From contig NC_090139.1 of NCBI RefSeq assembly GCF_017916325.1, forward strand, positions 310,001 to 374,000: a DNA stretch of 64,000 nt, read 5' to 3'. The position numbers and the translations under genes were made by a program. This document shows positions 30,080 through 40,945 of this stretch, piece by piece. The notes beneath the pieces are model-generated. The model was not told where the DNA came from, made no database searches, and was given only the letters and a program-made list of their open reading frames with translations. The stretch is from Leishmania martiniquensis. Lineage: Eukaryota; Euglenozoa; Kinetoplastea; Trypanosomatida; Trypanosomatidae. The stretch's first letter is position 1; each line of letters begins with the position of its first letter.

Positions 30080-30526
30080 TCAGCTGCCAGCAGACGACAC
30101 CTTTGTTCTGCGTGGGACATACATATCGGGATCCTTGAACACCGTTGGGTTCATGATGTCCACGCCACCCTCAGCGTCCACCTTCTTGCGCACCGTCTCC
30201 ACCGCTTCCAGCAGCGGCGGGTGCCCCATCTGCTCATCATAATCATGCAACCACTTGCGGAGCTCCTTCTCGTGGCGAACAGACGTCATTGTTTCGCGCA
30301 TCACCCACGTCGCCTGCTTGTGACGCACGACGCACTCCCGCATGTCCAGCAGGCGGCTGCGGCAGTCGTACAGGACATCGAGCTCTTGGCTTTCCCGCAT
30401 GCAGGTCATGAGCCTATTCCAGAAGCGATGACAGTTGCTCTCGTTGCGGTAGTTGCCACTCATCCCGGTTATGCCCGGTATCATCATCTCGTCACCGCCA
30501 TTCTCGCGAGCGCCATAGAGAGACAT
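30080..30526 (-). CDS. Twin CX9C protein, NDUFS5-like complex I subunit candidate
   Basis: The protein has 148 residues. Cys at 32, 42, 55 and 65 form two CX9C pairs separated by 12 residues (CHRFWNRLMTC and CRSRLLDMREC), the CHCH fold of mitochondrial intermembrane-space proteins. The same spacing, including the 12-residue gap, occurs in NDUFS5 of mammalian complex I. The downstream basic helix, with the segment ending MGHPPLL, also recalls NDUFS5. CX9C proteins are imported by the Mia40/Erv-type oxidative route and lack a cleaved presequence, which fits this N-terminus. Assembly factors with CX9C pairs are alternatives. The ATG at 30526 was chosen because the frame upstream only translates a CT-rich tract and has no other ATG. 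Confidence 0.7.
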   Translation of the reverse strand: MSLYGARENGGDEMMIPGITGMSGNYRNESNCHRFWNRLMTCMRESQELDVLYDCRSRLLDMRECVVRHKQATWVMRETMTSVRHEKELRKWLHDYDEQMGHPPLLEAVETVRKKVDAEGGVDIMNPTVFKDPDMYVPRRTKVSSAGS

Positions 30527-31421
30527 GATTCGCTGCTGCTCCAAAACGCTTGTGTGCGTGTGACCGTCGCTTCTACTGCGACTGCTACGACGAGTGCGAT
30601 GAGGAGCGAGCGAAAGCGAGAGTGAGATCGAGAGAGAAGATAAGTTGGGGGAGGTTAGAGAAGGGGGCAAAGAAGAAGGACCGCCCCTCCCCTCCTCCTC
30701 CCCCCTCTCTCCTATACTGCCAACTGCCACGTACCATTTTTATCCACGGCACAGGCATCAACGCACGTTCATGGCGTGACGGACCCAAACACCCTCCCTT
30801 CTCTCCCCCCAACTCCTCGTTGGCCCTGTCCACGATGGGAGAGTCCCATCGGCGGCTCACGGAGAAGGGTTGCACAGAAGACGTGAGGCATCCGCCGTCC
30901 ACCAATGGCATCCGCGGGGGAGCGCACATCCACACCAACAAGCGTTTACAACGCGCACTCGGACACTTACTCACTCAGACACAAACACACACACAGACAC
31001 ACTCAGACAGCCGAAGCGAAAAGGCGAACACCGAAACAGAAAAAATGCGAAGACAAAACAAACTGACATCAAAAAAAAAATGATAATGTGACGAACAGAC
31101 ACTCAGATGAAGACACGTCGTCTTCGTCGCGTGTGCGCGTGCACTGAAATGGGAGAGGAGGGGCACCCACGGCAATGGCTGCATACACAGCATCGGCCTC
31201 CCGCCCAGTCCATCTCCAGTGCCGTGCTCCAGAGCGGCTCTCAGCGAAGCCCCGCGCCACCACACGCACCGGCCGCACGACTAACGAAACAAGCACGCAC
31301 GCACAGAGACAGAGAGAGAATCCTGCACAGGTGGAGGCGCGCATGCACGCAGAGAGGCCAAGCAGGTGACGTACGAGCGCCACCGTCGCCGCCCCTCCCG
31401 CTCCCGCTCCCCCCTTTTCGG
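30527..31421. other. Intergenic region
   Basis: It contains CA-rich sequence at about 30983-31006 and an A-run at about 31071-31080. No gene was recognised. Confidence 0.5.
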
Positions 31422-32888
31422 TCAAGTCCCGAACCAAGAGCGGTAGCGCCCCTTGAGCTCCTGCAGTTGAGCGTCGTTGAGGTCGAGCGGCTTCTCGTCC
31501 TTGGCAAAGTCGGCAATGGCCCTCTTCTGTTCCTCCGTCAGTTCCTTTGGCAGCATGACCGCGAAGTGTATAAAGAAGTCCCCCGTCTTGTTGTGGTTGG
31601 GCCGGTGGACCCCGCGGCCGCGTAGCACGAGCTTGTCGCCCTGCTGCGTACCGACGGGAACGCGCGTTTCGACCTCGCCCGTCAGGGTCGGCACACGCAC
31701 TGTGCCACCGAGCACCGCGGTGGAGAGGGTGATGGGGGTAATGACGTGTATGTCGCTGCCTTCGCGGTGGAAGACGGGGTCGTCCTCGACGGAGATTTCA
31801 ATGTAAAGGTTGCCAGGCGGGCCATTGCGCACGCCAGCTTCACCCTTGCCCGTTACCTTCAGCCTCTCCTTGTTGTCCACGCCTTTCGGAACCGGCAGCG
31901 TCTGCACGCTACGGTCCTTTACGATACCCTTGCCACTGCACTGCGTGCATGTTGTCCGGCCAAGCTCGCCCGTACCACCACAGTGGGTGCAGTCCTGCTG
32001 CATATGGAAGAAGCCGGTGGACATGACCTTCTTGCCGCGACCGCCGCAGTGTGGACACTTGGTGCGCGAGCCGGTGTCCTGGCAGCCGCTGCCGGTGCAG
32101 GCCCCACAGCGGCGCATCGTGTTGTAGCTGATCTCCTTGTGGCAGCCCTTGACCGCCTCGAGGAAGCTGAGCGTGAGCTTGTAGTGAATATCCGCGCCAG
32201 GCTCGGGGCCCTGCGGCTTCCGGGCTTTCTCCTTACCGCTGCTGCTCATCTTCTGGAAGATCTCCTCAAAGTCATTGAAGGAGAAGCCACCCGGCTGGCT
32301 GCTGCCGCCCATGTTCGCAAAGGGGTTGCCACCCGCCGCGAAAGGGTTGGCGCCGGCGCCAAAGGGGTTGAAGCCGCCACCAGGCCCGCCGGCCCCACCG
32401 AAGCCGCTCGCGGCGCTGGCATTGCCGGTCATGTCGTACATGCTGCGCTTTTGTGAGTCGGAGAGGGTCTCGTAGGCCTGCTTGGCTTCGGCAAAGTCCT
32501 CAGCAGCGGAGGGGCTTGGGTTGACGTCGGGGTGTAGAGCCTTGGCGCGCTTCTTATAGGCTGACTTGATCTGCTCCGGCGTCGCGTTGCGAGCCACACC
32601 CAGCACCGAGTACAAGTCCTTCTTTGCCCCGCCGCTGGACTGCCAGCGACGATGCTGCCGCAGCGCCGCCGAGCCGGCCATCGCCGAGTGTACGTCGCTG
32701 CCTACTGACACTAGGCCAGACGGCAGTAGCGCCTCACCAAACGGGCCAGCGGTGGCCGCCCTCTCAGACATTGCCGCCCGCCGCATGGCCGTGGTGCGCG
32801 GAGGCAGGCGCGTGGGCCCATAGGAGCGATAGATGCGCGCCGCTGAGGTTGGGTGAAAGCCAGCCAACTGACAAGATGCAGCTTTCAT
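31422..32888 (-). CDS. Mitochondrial type I DnaJ (Hsp40) co-chaperone
   Basis: The protein has 488 residues. A long basic, Ala-rich N-terminus suggests a mitochondrial presequence. The J domain spans about 91-152 with the HPD motif at 119-121, needed to stimulate Hsp70 ATPase. A Gly/Phe-rich linker reaches about residue 205 (repeats like GGNPFANMGG). Four zinc-binding CxxCxGxG motifs follow at about 261-323: CGACTGSG, CPHCGGRG, CTHCGGTG and CTQCSGKG. A C-terminal substrate-binding region ends the protein. The full set of domains marks a type I (DnaJ-like) co-chaperone that would work with mitochondrial Hsp70. Length exceeds bacterial DnaJ (about 376) mainly through the N-terminus. The start is the first ATG; a shorter form from an internal Met is possible. 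Confidence 0.92.
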   Translation of the reverse strand: MKAASCQLAGFHPTSAARIYRSYGPTRLPPRTTAMRRAAMSERAATAGPFGEALLPSGLVSVGSDVHSAMAGSAALRQHRRWQSSGGAKKDLYSVLGVARNATPEQIKSAYKKRAKALHPDVNPSPSAAEDFAEAKQAYETLSDSQKRSMYDMTGNASAASGFGGAGGPGGGFNPFGAGANPFAAGGNPFANMGGSSQPGGFSFNDFEEIFQKMSSSGKEKARKPQGPEPGADIHYKLTLSFLEAVKGCHKEISYNTMRRCGACTGSGCQDTGSRTKCPHCGGRGKKVMSTGFFHMQQDCTHCGGTGELGRTTCTQCSGKGIVKDRSVQTLPVPKGVDNKERLKVTGKGEAGVRNGPPGNLYIEISVEDDPVFHREGSDIHVITPITLSTAVLGGTVRVPTLTGEVETRVPVGTQQGDKLVLRGRGVHRPNHNKTGDFFIHFAVMLPKELTEEQKRAIADFAKDEKPLDLNDAQLQELKGRYRSWFGT

Positions 32889-34663
32889 GATGAGGAGAGA
32901 GGGCCGCTATGGAGGCCGCACCTGTGCACCTCGTAACAGCTTGAGAGAGGAGCACACGCGTGAGGTGTGATGATGTACAGATATGCGATACTGACGTGAG
33001 TGCGCGCACAGAGGGGGAGGGGGGAGAAGGCGGAGGGGGGAGGGGGAAGCGGGGCAGATTAAATGGGCAGTGGCTGAAAGGGAGACAAAGACTGGAGGCG
33101 CTGTGCGTGTGTGTGTGTGCGACCATCTCTGCACACGCGCCTGACTTGAGTGAGGGAGCGAGGAAGCGTCTGCGCGTCTGTGTCCTGATGCTCTGTGGAG
33201 GAAGGCGCGACTCGCCAAAGAATAGTAGACAAAGAGCGCCGGCGGGCCACGCAGGGCGTGCTGTAAAAGAAAAAAAAACGGACGCTTCCCGCGACGGTCG
33301 AAAGAGGGGGAGGGGCACACTGACCGGCCGACACGCACGGCTCCCGTTAGATCCTATCGACCGCCACCAGGAGAGGGGGCACACACAGAGACAGGCAATG
33401 ATGCACGCACACCGACGTGCCCGGTCCTCGTCACGTATTGCCCTTTGGGTGTTTTCGTTTCCTCGAAGATTCGCTCCGGTCTTCTTCGTGAGCTTTCCTC
33501 CGTCTTGTCGCGGCCTGGAGAATGGCGAAAGGAAAAGACCGATGAGATGTGTGTGTGTGTGTGACACAAAGGGCTGAGGGGCGGCCAAAGTCGTCGAGGA
33601 GAAAAGAGTCGTGGCGAGAGGGAGCCGAAGGGGGGGACAAGAAGAGAGGAACGGACGAAGGGAGGGGAGGCCAGACGCGCATGAAAGCGTCAGCACGTCC
33701 AGCGTGCCGCATCCCCCTTCTCCCCCAAAGACACTTGGCAAGAAGCCACACTTCCATGAGAGAGGGAGGAGTGAAGGGGCACGCAGGGAAAGGTGGATGC
33801 AACTGTGACCATATACGGTGGCCCCTCGTGTCAGTCGGCGCGTCGTCACAGAGGCGCCGACAGCCACGCGTGCTCTCGCCGCGCAACCACGGAAAGGGGG
33901 TGCGGCAGGTGGATGGCAGGGGGGGATAAGGGAGGAGGGAGGAGGGCGGATGGAGATGAGGCTGGGCGACGTAAAACAAAAAATCTTTCCGCCGCTGACG
34001 GTAACCGTTGTCCACCGGCTCCCTTCCCCTTCCCTCAATGGCTGCTGCAGGCGGGGGGGGGACTGTGCGTGAGGTTTGCCCTTTTTTCCCCTTTTCGATG
34101 GGGCCAGTCAACAGAATTCGCGGCGGAGAGTGATGGAGAGCGGCCGTCAATGGAAGAGGAAGCCGAGGAGGGCAGCCGCGGGTGTGGAAGAGACAGCAAG
34201 GAGGAAGGGCGGAAGGGATGGGGCGGTGGTGGGGCTGACCCACTCATCTCCCCCCGAAGAAATGGTCACCCGCTCTGTCCTGCTCTCCGGTGCTGTCCCC
34301 CCTCCCATCCCCCTCAATCCCGCCCGCCCTCCATTTACGACATCTCTCCGCAACACCCACAGAGAAAGGGGACGTGAGGGGGTGGGGGCCGCACACTTCC
34401 GCGATGGCTGAAGGAAACGAACAGAGAAGAAAAGATGAAAACAAAAAAATTTGTAAGGACAGTCGCACACCGATCCGCCTCCGCCGCACAGAGAGTCAGA
34501 GGACGGCCGCAAACGGTTCCGCGAAACCGAAACGTTTGTGCGCCTGTGCTGGAAAAGCTACCAAGCCACGTGCCTTAGATGGTTCACCTGTCTTCACCTC
34601 ATGGTGCCGCGAGCATGCCACACTTTCGCCGGTGACTCCACGCTTCTACGCTGCTGCGCAAGC
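32889..34663. other. Intergenic region
   Basis: It contains TG runs near 33105-33119 and 33549-33562 and A-runs near 33267-33278. A long minus-strand open frame covering much of it is CT-rich and lacks coding bias (see rejected items). Confidence 0.5.
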
Positions 34664-35305
34664 TTACGCCATCACGTTGCGCATCGTGATCTTGCCCTTA
34701 GGTGCGATCAGCTTGCAGTGAATGCCGCGCTGCTCGAGCTTGCCGGCGTCGCGCAGAGCTTCGTACTCGGTGCGGAGAATGTTGGTGAAGCCCCAGTACT
34801 TGGACGTCACGATGATCTGGCGGCCAGGGAACTTCATCTTGGCACGGCGCAGGGCCTCGTAGGCCTGAGGCACGTACGCCTCCTTGGTGCGCATGGACAG
34901 CAGGATCTGGCCAATGCGGACGCGGGCGCACACGCCGTTCGGCTTACCAAAGGCACCGCGCATACCAGTCTGCAGACGATCGGCGCCGGCGCACGAGAGC
35001 ATCTTATTGATGCGCAGCACGTGGAAGGGGTGGGCGCGGGTGCGCATGTGAAACACGTCCTTGTTGGCGCGCTTCACCATGTACTTGTTGGCCTGAATGC
35101 GGGCAGCCTCCAGCGCCTCAGACGCGATCTGCTCCAGCTCGCGGGACACGACATGGATGCACACCGGGAACTCATCGACGGTGGCGCGACGACGGCCAAT
35201 GTCGAAGTTGCGGATCTTCGGATCCGGCACACCACGGCAGAAGCGCGACTTCGGGTACGGCTTATTCTTGCAGAACCGGTAGCAGCGGGACGGACGGCGG
35301 GCCAT
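34664..35305 (-). CDS. RPL10: Cytosolic 60S ribosomal protein L10 (uL16)
   Basis: The protein has 213 residues, the usual length for eukaryotic L10. The N-terminus [20 protein letters not shown] is characteristic, followed by the [12 protein letters not shown] segment and [15 protein letters not shown] in the middle. The C-terminal half holds [15 protein letters not shown]. The protein sits near the peptidyl-transferase centre and P site of the large subunit and is added late in 60S maturation. Codon bias is very strong, with almost all codons ending in G or C, as expected for a highly expressed gene. The start ATG at 35305 gives the expected N-terminus. Confidence 0.97.
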   Translation of the reverse strand: MARRPSRCYRFCKNKPYPKSRFCRGVPDPKIRNFDIGRRRATVDEFPVCIHVVSRELEQIASEALEAARIQANKYMVKRANKDVFHMRTRAHPFHVLRINKMLSCAGADRLQTGMRGAFGKPNGVCARVRIGQILLSMRTKEAYVPQAYEALRRAKMKFPGRQIIVTSKYWGFTNILRTEYEALRDAGKLEQRGIHCKLIAPKGKITMRNVMA

Positions 35306-35977
35306 GCTTGCGAGTGGCTATGGTGTGGGGCCCTCAGCAAAGTTGCTGGTCGAGGCGCGAAGGAAATTCCTTACTGTGAAGGGGTGGTGACGATGCAGAG
35401 GAAGGGGCGACGAGGGAGAGGATAGTGAGCGCGAAACAGCAATGATGGCCCCCCAACGGCAAACACCTGCACGGAGCATCAATGCGTGCACGCAATCACG
35501 CGCGGGCACCACCGACGCCGTTATCAATCATAGCGGTGACGGTGATGACGACTGACTAATGCTAGGGTGGGTGGGTGGGTTGGCACGGAGGCGGGGAGAG
35601 GCAGTGATGTCCGGCGGAGTTGCACCTGAAGGACTCTCTCAGTTGGTGCTTTTCTTTTCTGAGTGCTTCTGAAGGACGCAGCGCAACGGCCGGGGAAGGG
35701 GGAGGTGCGCGAAGTACGCGTATGCGTATGAGTGACACTGTTGAGGCAACGAAGCGCTGATCCGGCTTGCGTGTACAGAGTATCTGCTTAGCATAAAGGC
35801 CACAGCATGACAGAGAGAGTGAGAGAAAGAGGGAGAGATTTAGATGTGGAGTGGTGAGGGTAATGCAGCACCACGAAGACCCGCACACATGCACGCGCGT
35901 GTCTGAGTCGGTGCCGCTTCGCCTGTGTCGCTTGTGCGCCCCGCGCTCCGCTCCGCTCCGTCCCTCTCTTCATCCAC
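35306..35977. other. Intergenic region
   Basis: The only notable repeat is a short GGGT run at about 35565-35580. No gene was recognised. Confidence 0.5.
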
Positions 35978-36604
35978 TTACGCCTTCAACGGTTTCTCAC
36001 CCATCTCGAGGAATATTTGCTTGGTCTCGGCGTAGACCGTGTCGCGGTCGCGGTTCGCATCAATGACGTGGCAGCGACCATTCGCCTTGTAGGCCTCCAC
36101 AACCGGCATGCACTCCTGAACGTTGACGCGGAAGCGGTGCCGGATCGTCTCTGCGTCGTCGTCGTCGCGCTTCTCACCGGCGTTGGCGCCGCGCGAGAGC
36201 AGACGGCTCTCCATGGTAGCCTCGCTGCAGTCGTAGTAGAGGATGCTAGTGGCCTTAGCGATGCCATCCTCAAACATGCGCGCCTGGTCCTGCTTGCGCG
36301 GAAAGCCGTCGATCACATAGCCGACGGAGCTCGGGTGGTCCGCGATGGCCTGTCGAAGGAGCTCCACCGTGATCTCGCTTGGCACGATGTTGCCAGAGCG
36401 AATGATGTCGCTGATCTTCTTGGCCACTTCACTGTTGCCAGAGCGCGCCGCCTCGCGCAGCAGCTCGCCGGCACTGAAGTGGATGTAGCCAAAGTCTTCT
36501 ACAAGCCGCGCGCAGTTCGTCCCCTTACCAGATCCGGGCCCGCCAAGGATGAAGAACACCTTCAGGGGTGCTGTGCCTTGTTCTCCCTGGGCTGCGTCAA
36601 TCAT
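35978..36604 (-). CDS. Adenylate kinase-family nucleoside monophosphate kinase, UMP-CMP kinase-like
   Basis: The protein has 208 residues, typical of short-LID kinases. The P-loop GGPGSGKGT is at 21-29. The NMP-binding region has HFSAGELLR and a segment ending GNIVPSEITVELL; this IVPxEIT form is typical of UMP-CMP kinases rather than AK1. The motif GYVIDGFPRKQDQ at about 95-107 contains the conserved FPR and Gln. The LID is short (SRGANAGEKRDDDDAE). The enzyme transfers phosphate from ATP to a nucleoside monophosphate, here probably UMP and CMP. Such genes are often labelled adenylate kinase in trypanosomatids. The absence of a presequence suggests a cytosolic enzyme. The start is the first ATG. 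Confidence 0.9.
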   Translation of the reverse strand: MIDAAQGEQGTAPLKVFFILGGPGSGKGTNCARLVEDFGYIHFSAGELLREAARSGNSEVAKKISDIIRSGNIVPSEITVELLRQAIADHPSSVGYVIDGFPRKQDQARMFEDGIAKATSILYYDCSEATMESRLLSRGANAGEKRDDDDAETIRHRFRVNVQECMPVVEAYKANGRCHVIDANRDRDTVYAETKQIFLEMGEKPLKA

Positions 36605-37171
36605 GATGCGTGTAATACACGTAAGAGGGTGAGGTCTTCTTGCAGGGGTGGGGATGACCTGAGGCGCACGTAAGGTGCATAGAGGGGAGAGAGGGGAAGG
36701 GGGGAGGGACAGGTCAAGAGAGGAGGAGACGGCAGGTGATGATTGAGGGCATGCGCTTGGCTACGGTGCCCAGAGAGAGCAAAAAAAAAAAGAAAATGAA
36801 AGCGCCAACACAGGGCGAGTTGGTAGGAGAGAAGGGGTGCGGGCACCGCTTCCTTCACCCATCATCGCGCCTCTGTTGTCGTTGCCTTGCCTACACCTCT
36901 GTTGAAGATGTCGGCGTGCGTGTGACTCAACGGCGAAGGCACACGTGCAGCGCAGGCACAGCGAAGGGGAGAGCACCACCCAACCCTCTCCGCGCTTTCT
37001 CATGTTGGCGACATCAGTGCGGTGTCGACGAGAGCGAGCAAGTGCTGATGGACCTCATTGAAGAGAACATTGGGCGAAGGAAGCAAATACAGATGGGAGC
37101 CGCTCCATCACAGAGTGGCACCTCCACGAGGCTGCTCGCGTGTTGGGCTATCGCACATCATACACCCTCGT
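36605..37171. other. Intergenic region
   Basis: An A-run of about 12 bases lies at 36780-36792, which is a T-run on the transcribed strand. No gene was recognised. Confidence 0.5.
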
Positions 37172-38674
37172 CTACGCCGGCCAGTAGCTGCGGCGGCCAG
37201 GACGTTCACCAGGGTGCCGATACCGCGGATCGATGCCGAGGTCGATAATGGCCTCCTGCGCCGTGGCGCCTATCGCACGTTGGATGGCGGCTTGACGGTC
37301 CCACTCGCGGCCTTTGGGCCACCGTCGTTGCGCCTCTGCCGCCCGAAGCGCCTCCGAGTCGCCCAGGAGCTCGTCGGAGAAGGGTCGCACAATCACCGCC
37401 GTAGCCTCGTCGCCTTCCGCCACGCTGCCATCTGCGTTTCCCACGTAGGCGTTCACCGCTTCTGGAACAGCGGAGATGAAAATCGGTGAGCTGACGTGCC
37501 CACTGTCCAGTACCGAGACCCCGCCGACATCCACAACGTGCTGATGGGCAACCGCGAGTGGGGCCACGCTCAGAATCATTCGCTGCCACATGCGATTTTC
37601 CTTTACCTGCAGCCGAGCCGCTCGCTCCTCCACGCTCTCGTGGAAGGCATTGGTGACCATGACATTGTAGTTGTGCAGCGACGGGTCAAAGCTGCGAGCG
37701 TCTCGAGTGCTCGCAAAGGCATCCATGACGCGGCGGGGGACCACCTCGTAGCCGCTGCCAGCCATGCAGCTGCGTAGCGCCTCTAAGAAGTCCTCACGGC
37801 ATCCGCGTCGAACCTGCCGCCCATTCAGGCGGTACTCCCGCGGCGCTGGCGGGCTGCGATACTGATCAGCCGCGCGAATAGTTGGCACCGGGCGCCGCCA
37901 CCACTGTGCCCTATAGGCGGCGTAAGAGGGCTGAAGGGAGTAGTCGGGCTTCGTTCGGTGTCGATAGCCGGTGTGGGCTGAAGCTGCGACAGCTGCGGTG
38001 GCTGCGCGCGTCGAGGCAGTGACCGGCGACTGGCTGAGCAGTAGCGCGCCAGTGCGCGGTCTACAGTGCTCGATAGAGTCGCTCGATGGCAAACATCCAT
38101 TCATCCCCACTACTGCACTGGTGGGCCGCTGTGGTACGTCACAGTTGGTGGAAAGCGGTATGGGAGGAGAGCATGCCTGGCTCGAGCCCGCGCTCTGAGT
38201 GGTGATGTTCTGCTCCTCACTGCCCGCCTGCGCAGATGCGTGCTGCAGCGGAATCGCCGCCAAGGAAGCCTCGGGCGCGGTCTGCCCTGTGCGACGCCCC
38301 ATGCGCTTCACCCGCTGCCGCCGCTGAAGCGGCGGGGGACATTGCGGCTTCTGCGGCGCAACGGGGGCAGATGCTAGAGAGGAGGCGGCCATGACTCTTG
38401 TCGTTACCTGTGCGGCGCCCTGGTCAGCCTCCGGCGCCGAGACCGTAGGCGCTACGTCCGGCACACATGGGCTAGGACAGTAGTGCCGCAACAGGCGATT
38501 CGCCCGCTGATGCCTTGGTGCCGTCGCGGCGTCTGTCGCGGTCAACGTCGGCAACGACCCATCCATGTAAGCCCGCACGACGCTTTTTGACCCGGGGTGT
38601 GCGCGGATGCGGGGGTGGAAGTCGTAAGGGATCTCCCACGAGGCCCGGTAGTTGCGTGACGCCACTGCAGGCAT
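37172..38674 (-). CDS. Hypothetical protein, 500 residues
   Basis: Not recognised. The N-terminus contains NYRASWEIPYDFHPRIRAH, rich in aromatic residues and Arg. A disordered middle reaches about residue 230. It is followed by a segment with YAAYRAQWWRRPVPTIRA and then a more regular C-terminal half (DFLEALRSCMAGSGYEVVPRR and SVEERAARLQVKENRMWQRM). The last residues are Arg/Pro/Tyr-rich. Short aromatic and basic repeats of this type are seen in some axoneme-associated proteins, but this is only a suggestion. Codon bias and length support a real gene. The start is the first ATG. Confidence 0.82.
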   Translation of the reverse strand: MPAVASRNYRASWEIPYDFHPRIRAHPGSKSVVRAYMDGSLPTLTATDAATAPRHQRANRLLRHYCPSPCVPDVAPTVSAPEADQGAAQVTTRVMAASSLASAPVAPQKPQCPPPLQRRQRVKRMGRRTGQTAPEASLAAIPLQHASAQAGSEEQNITTQSAGSSQACSPPIPLSTNCDVPQRPTSAVVGMNGCLPSSDSIEHCRPRTGALLLSQSPVTASTRAATAAVAASAHTGYRHRTKPDYSLQPSYAAYRAQWWRRPVPTIRAADQYRSPPAPREYRLNGRQVRRGCREDFLEALRSCMAGSGYEVVPRRVMDAFASTRDARSFDPSLHNYNVMVTNAFHESVEERAARLQVKENRMWQRMILSVAPLAVAHQHVVDVGGVSVLDSGHVSSPIFISAVPEAVNAYVGNADGSVAEGDEATAVIVRPFSDELLGDSEALRAAEAQRRWPKGREWDRQAAIQRAIGATAQEAIIDLGIDPRYRHPGERPGRRSYWPA

Positions 38675-39409
38675 CGCGAGAGGGTGGCGAGTCCTTTGTG
38701 CGCGTGTCCACCTACGGGCTTACGCCTTTGACCACTGTAGACGGGTGAATTCCTTCTGGTCTCTGTCTTTCTTGCTACTGTCTGTCTTGCCAGTGTGTGT
38801 GTGTGTGTGAAGTGGGGGAAGGGGAGGACACTTCATGAGATCTCCATTGCAACGCAGGCATCAGATGGGCTGTGCCCGCGAAGAAGACGGCACGGCCCCT
38901 GCACGCCATGTGCAGCTTGCAAGGGTCGTCTCCATTTCTGCTGCCTTCAGACGCAGAGGGCGCGCCAGTCGGTGCCTGTGAGGCAAATTCGGCCCCTCGG
39001 CCAAGAGAAGATGTAACGCGGATCGTGCGTTGCCGACCTGGTAGAAGCGGCGGTGCGCCAGCGGAGTATATGCTGGAGGTAAGGGGGAGGGGGAGAGGAG
39101 GAGGATAGCGCCGTCTTGCGAACCTCCTCACAAGAGTAAAAAAAAGCTCAAGTCGCGTACGGCAGTCTACGAAAGCGGAGGCGGCTGAAGGGAGGACAAG
39201 ACGCACCCACTCCGTCTCACAGGCGCTTCCCCACCCACCACCCGTCTTCGTCCTTCTCTGCTCCCCTCCCCGCGTTCCTCAGGCACGCACAACAAAGAAA
39301 ACCGGCCGAGTCGCAATCCACCAGCGACATCGTGGCGAGAGGGACAGAGAGAGGGAGGGGGACGGGGATGCCTTCAGCGCACTCCTGCATGAAAAGGGAG
39401 CGCGGTGCC
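38675..39409. other. Intergenic region
   Basis: It contains a TG microsatellite at about 38793-38811 and G/A-rich sequence near 39079-39105. No gene was recognised. Confidence 0.5.
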
Positions 39410-40603
39410 TTACTTGGCATAGTGATGATGGATGATCGCCACAGCGGGGCTGCCGCACATCACTGGTGCTGCTCCCCAACATCCGCAAGGCCGCGGAGGG
39501 AGCGTCGAAGACGAGGGGCTGATGGACAGCGCCGCTGTGGCAGCTGTAGACGGGTCACACAGGCGACAGTGCGGCAGCCCGCACGGTGGCCGCAGTCTCC
39601 CGCCGTTTTCGACCGCATTGAGCAGTAAGTGCGATATCACCTCATCCACAGCCCGCATATCCTGTGCAACGTGAAGATCGGGAGGCACAGCCTCAGCGGC
39701 GTTCGGCGCCGATGGTGGTGCCACTGTTGCCGTTGGCCCTGCGGGGTCAACGGTAGTCGAGCCTGCAGTCGGAGGCGACAGTGTGTCCCTGCCACCTGCC
39801 TCGCTCTTTGCGGGAGCCGTAGCCATGTGACTCTCGGTGGCGGCCGACGGCTGCTGCACCGCCTCTGACGTGCTTGAGGCGGCCGCCGTGGAACGTTGGC
39901 CGCACGCGGGGCAGTGCACGATGCCGCTTGGTCGATCTACCGCATTGCTTTCAGCGGCGCACGGCGGCGAGGGAGCAGTACCAGCCGCGGCGGACGAGGG
40001 CGCCGGTGGTGGCACAGGCAGCATGTGTACCGGCAGCGCATCAGCGGATCTACCCACGCCGGCAATTGTTGTGTCGGCAGAGAGAGGGTCGCTCACCGCT
40101 GTGGAGGGCGATGCCTCGGCCAGATCAGCCCGAGGACGAATGACGGGGATGGACGGCAAAGCTGCCGCGGCATCGCACGGCGTGGATGATACATAGCCCG
40201 CATAGAGGTCACCAACGGCGCTGTCCAACGCGAGCGGGGGCACCACGGCATAGAGGCGTGCTCCATGCACCGCATCCGAGGGCTCAGGCAGTGCAGACGC
40301 GGACAACCACGCATGGACATCCCGCGACGACGGCGACATGTATACACGATCGATGCCAAAGCCGCGACCCCGCACGCTTTTTCGGAGCGGTTCGGCAAGC
40401 AGGGGTGCGCCAGACCGTCGTCGTCGCGGTGGTGGATGCGGGCATGGGTGCGCCCTCGACGAGGACAGCGAGCACAGTGGCGGAGGCGTGCAGTCGCACA
40501 ACCGCCCCCGAGTGCGGTAGACGGCGGTGCCGTCGACATTCACCTCCTTGGCAAGGTCGCCGTGGACGCCGTCGCGGCAGTACCACGGAACGGTCGAGGC
40601 CAT
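39410..40603 (-). CDS. Hypothetical Cys-containing protein, 397 residues
   Basis: Not recognised. It starts MASTVPWYCRDGVHGDLAKE and carries a short Cys cluster (RLCDCTPPPLCSL), then a region with FGIDRVYMSPSSRDVHAWLS. A single CPACGQ pair lies in the middle, and CGLPHCRLCDP lies near the C-terminus. The Cys pairs could bind zinc, perhaps across a dimer, but they do not match a known zinc-finger layout. Long Ala/Pro/Ser-rich stretches separate these islands. The start ATG at 40603 was chosen because the upstream continuation of the frame has no ATG and is C/T-rich. It lies 342 bases downstream of the SET-domain gene, a short gap for this window. Confidence 0.8.
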   Translation of the reverse strand: MASTVPWYCRDGVHGDLAKEVNVDGTAVYRTRGRLCDCTPPPLCSLSSSRAHPCPHPPPRRRRSGAPLLAEPLRKSVRGRGFGIDRVYMSPSSRDVHAWLSASALPEPSDAVHGARLYAVVPPLALDSAVGDLYAGYVSSTPCDAAAALPSIPVIRPRADLAEASPSTAVSDPLSADTTIAGVGRSADALPVHMLPVPPPAPSSAAAGTAPSPPCAAESNAVDRPSGIVHCPACGQRSTAAASSTSEAVQQPSAATESHMATAPAKSEAGGRDTLSPPTAGSTTVDPAGPTATVAPPSAPNAAEAVPPDLHVAQDMRAVDEVISHLLLNAVENGGRLRPPCGLPHCRLCDPSTAATAALSISPSSSTLPPRPCGCWGAAPVMCGSPAVAIIHHHYAK

Positions 40604-40945
40604 TCTTGGTTTCAGCGGGCGGCGCGAAGGGGGGAATACAGAGAGGTGGCGGCAGGGGTGAAGGAAGGTGGGGGGTGTAGTGGGGATGATCGATACAGCA
40701 GGAGAGGCAATGGCTGCCCCCACTGGGCCCAGGGGTAGCTGGCACACAACCCACGCACACGTGCGTCAAGGGGTGAGGCCAGGTATTCGCATGAAAGTGC
40801 GCAGGGTGAGTAAAGGGCGGCCGTGACGAGACGAGCCTAGCTCACCAAGCACCCCTCAACGACGCCATGGTGTCTGCGTTGATTATGTCGGGCTCGACAG
40901 AGCAGAGAAGGGGGCCGACAGCGGCCAACCCTTCCACGCGCACGG
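40604..40945. other. Short intergenic region
   Basis: Nothing recognisable beyond G/A-rich plus-strand sequence near 40620-40680. That is a likely polypyrimidine tract for the 397-residue gene. Confidence 0.45.

Noticed and set aside
32764..34038. Minus-strand open frame of 424 codons upstream of the DnaJ gene
   Set aside because: It overlaps the DnaJ start in another frame, translates CT-rich and CA/TG-repeat sequence with no domain, and lacks third-position G/C bias. It is best read as intergenic polypyrimidine sequence.
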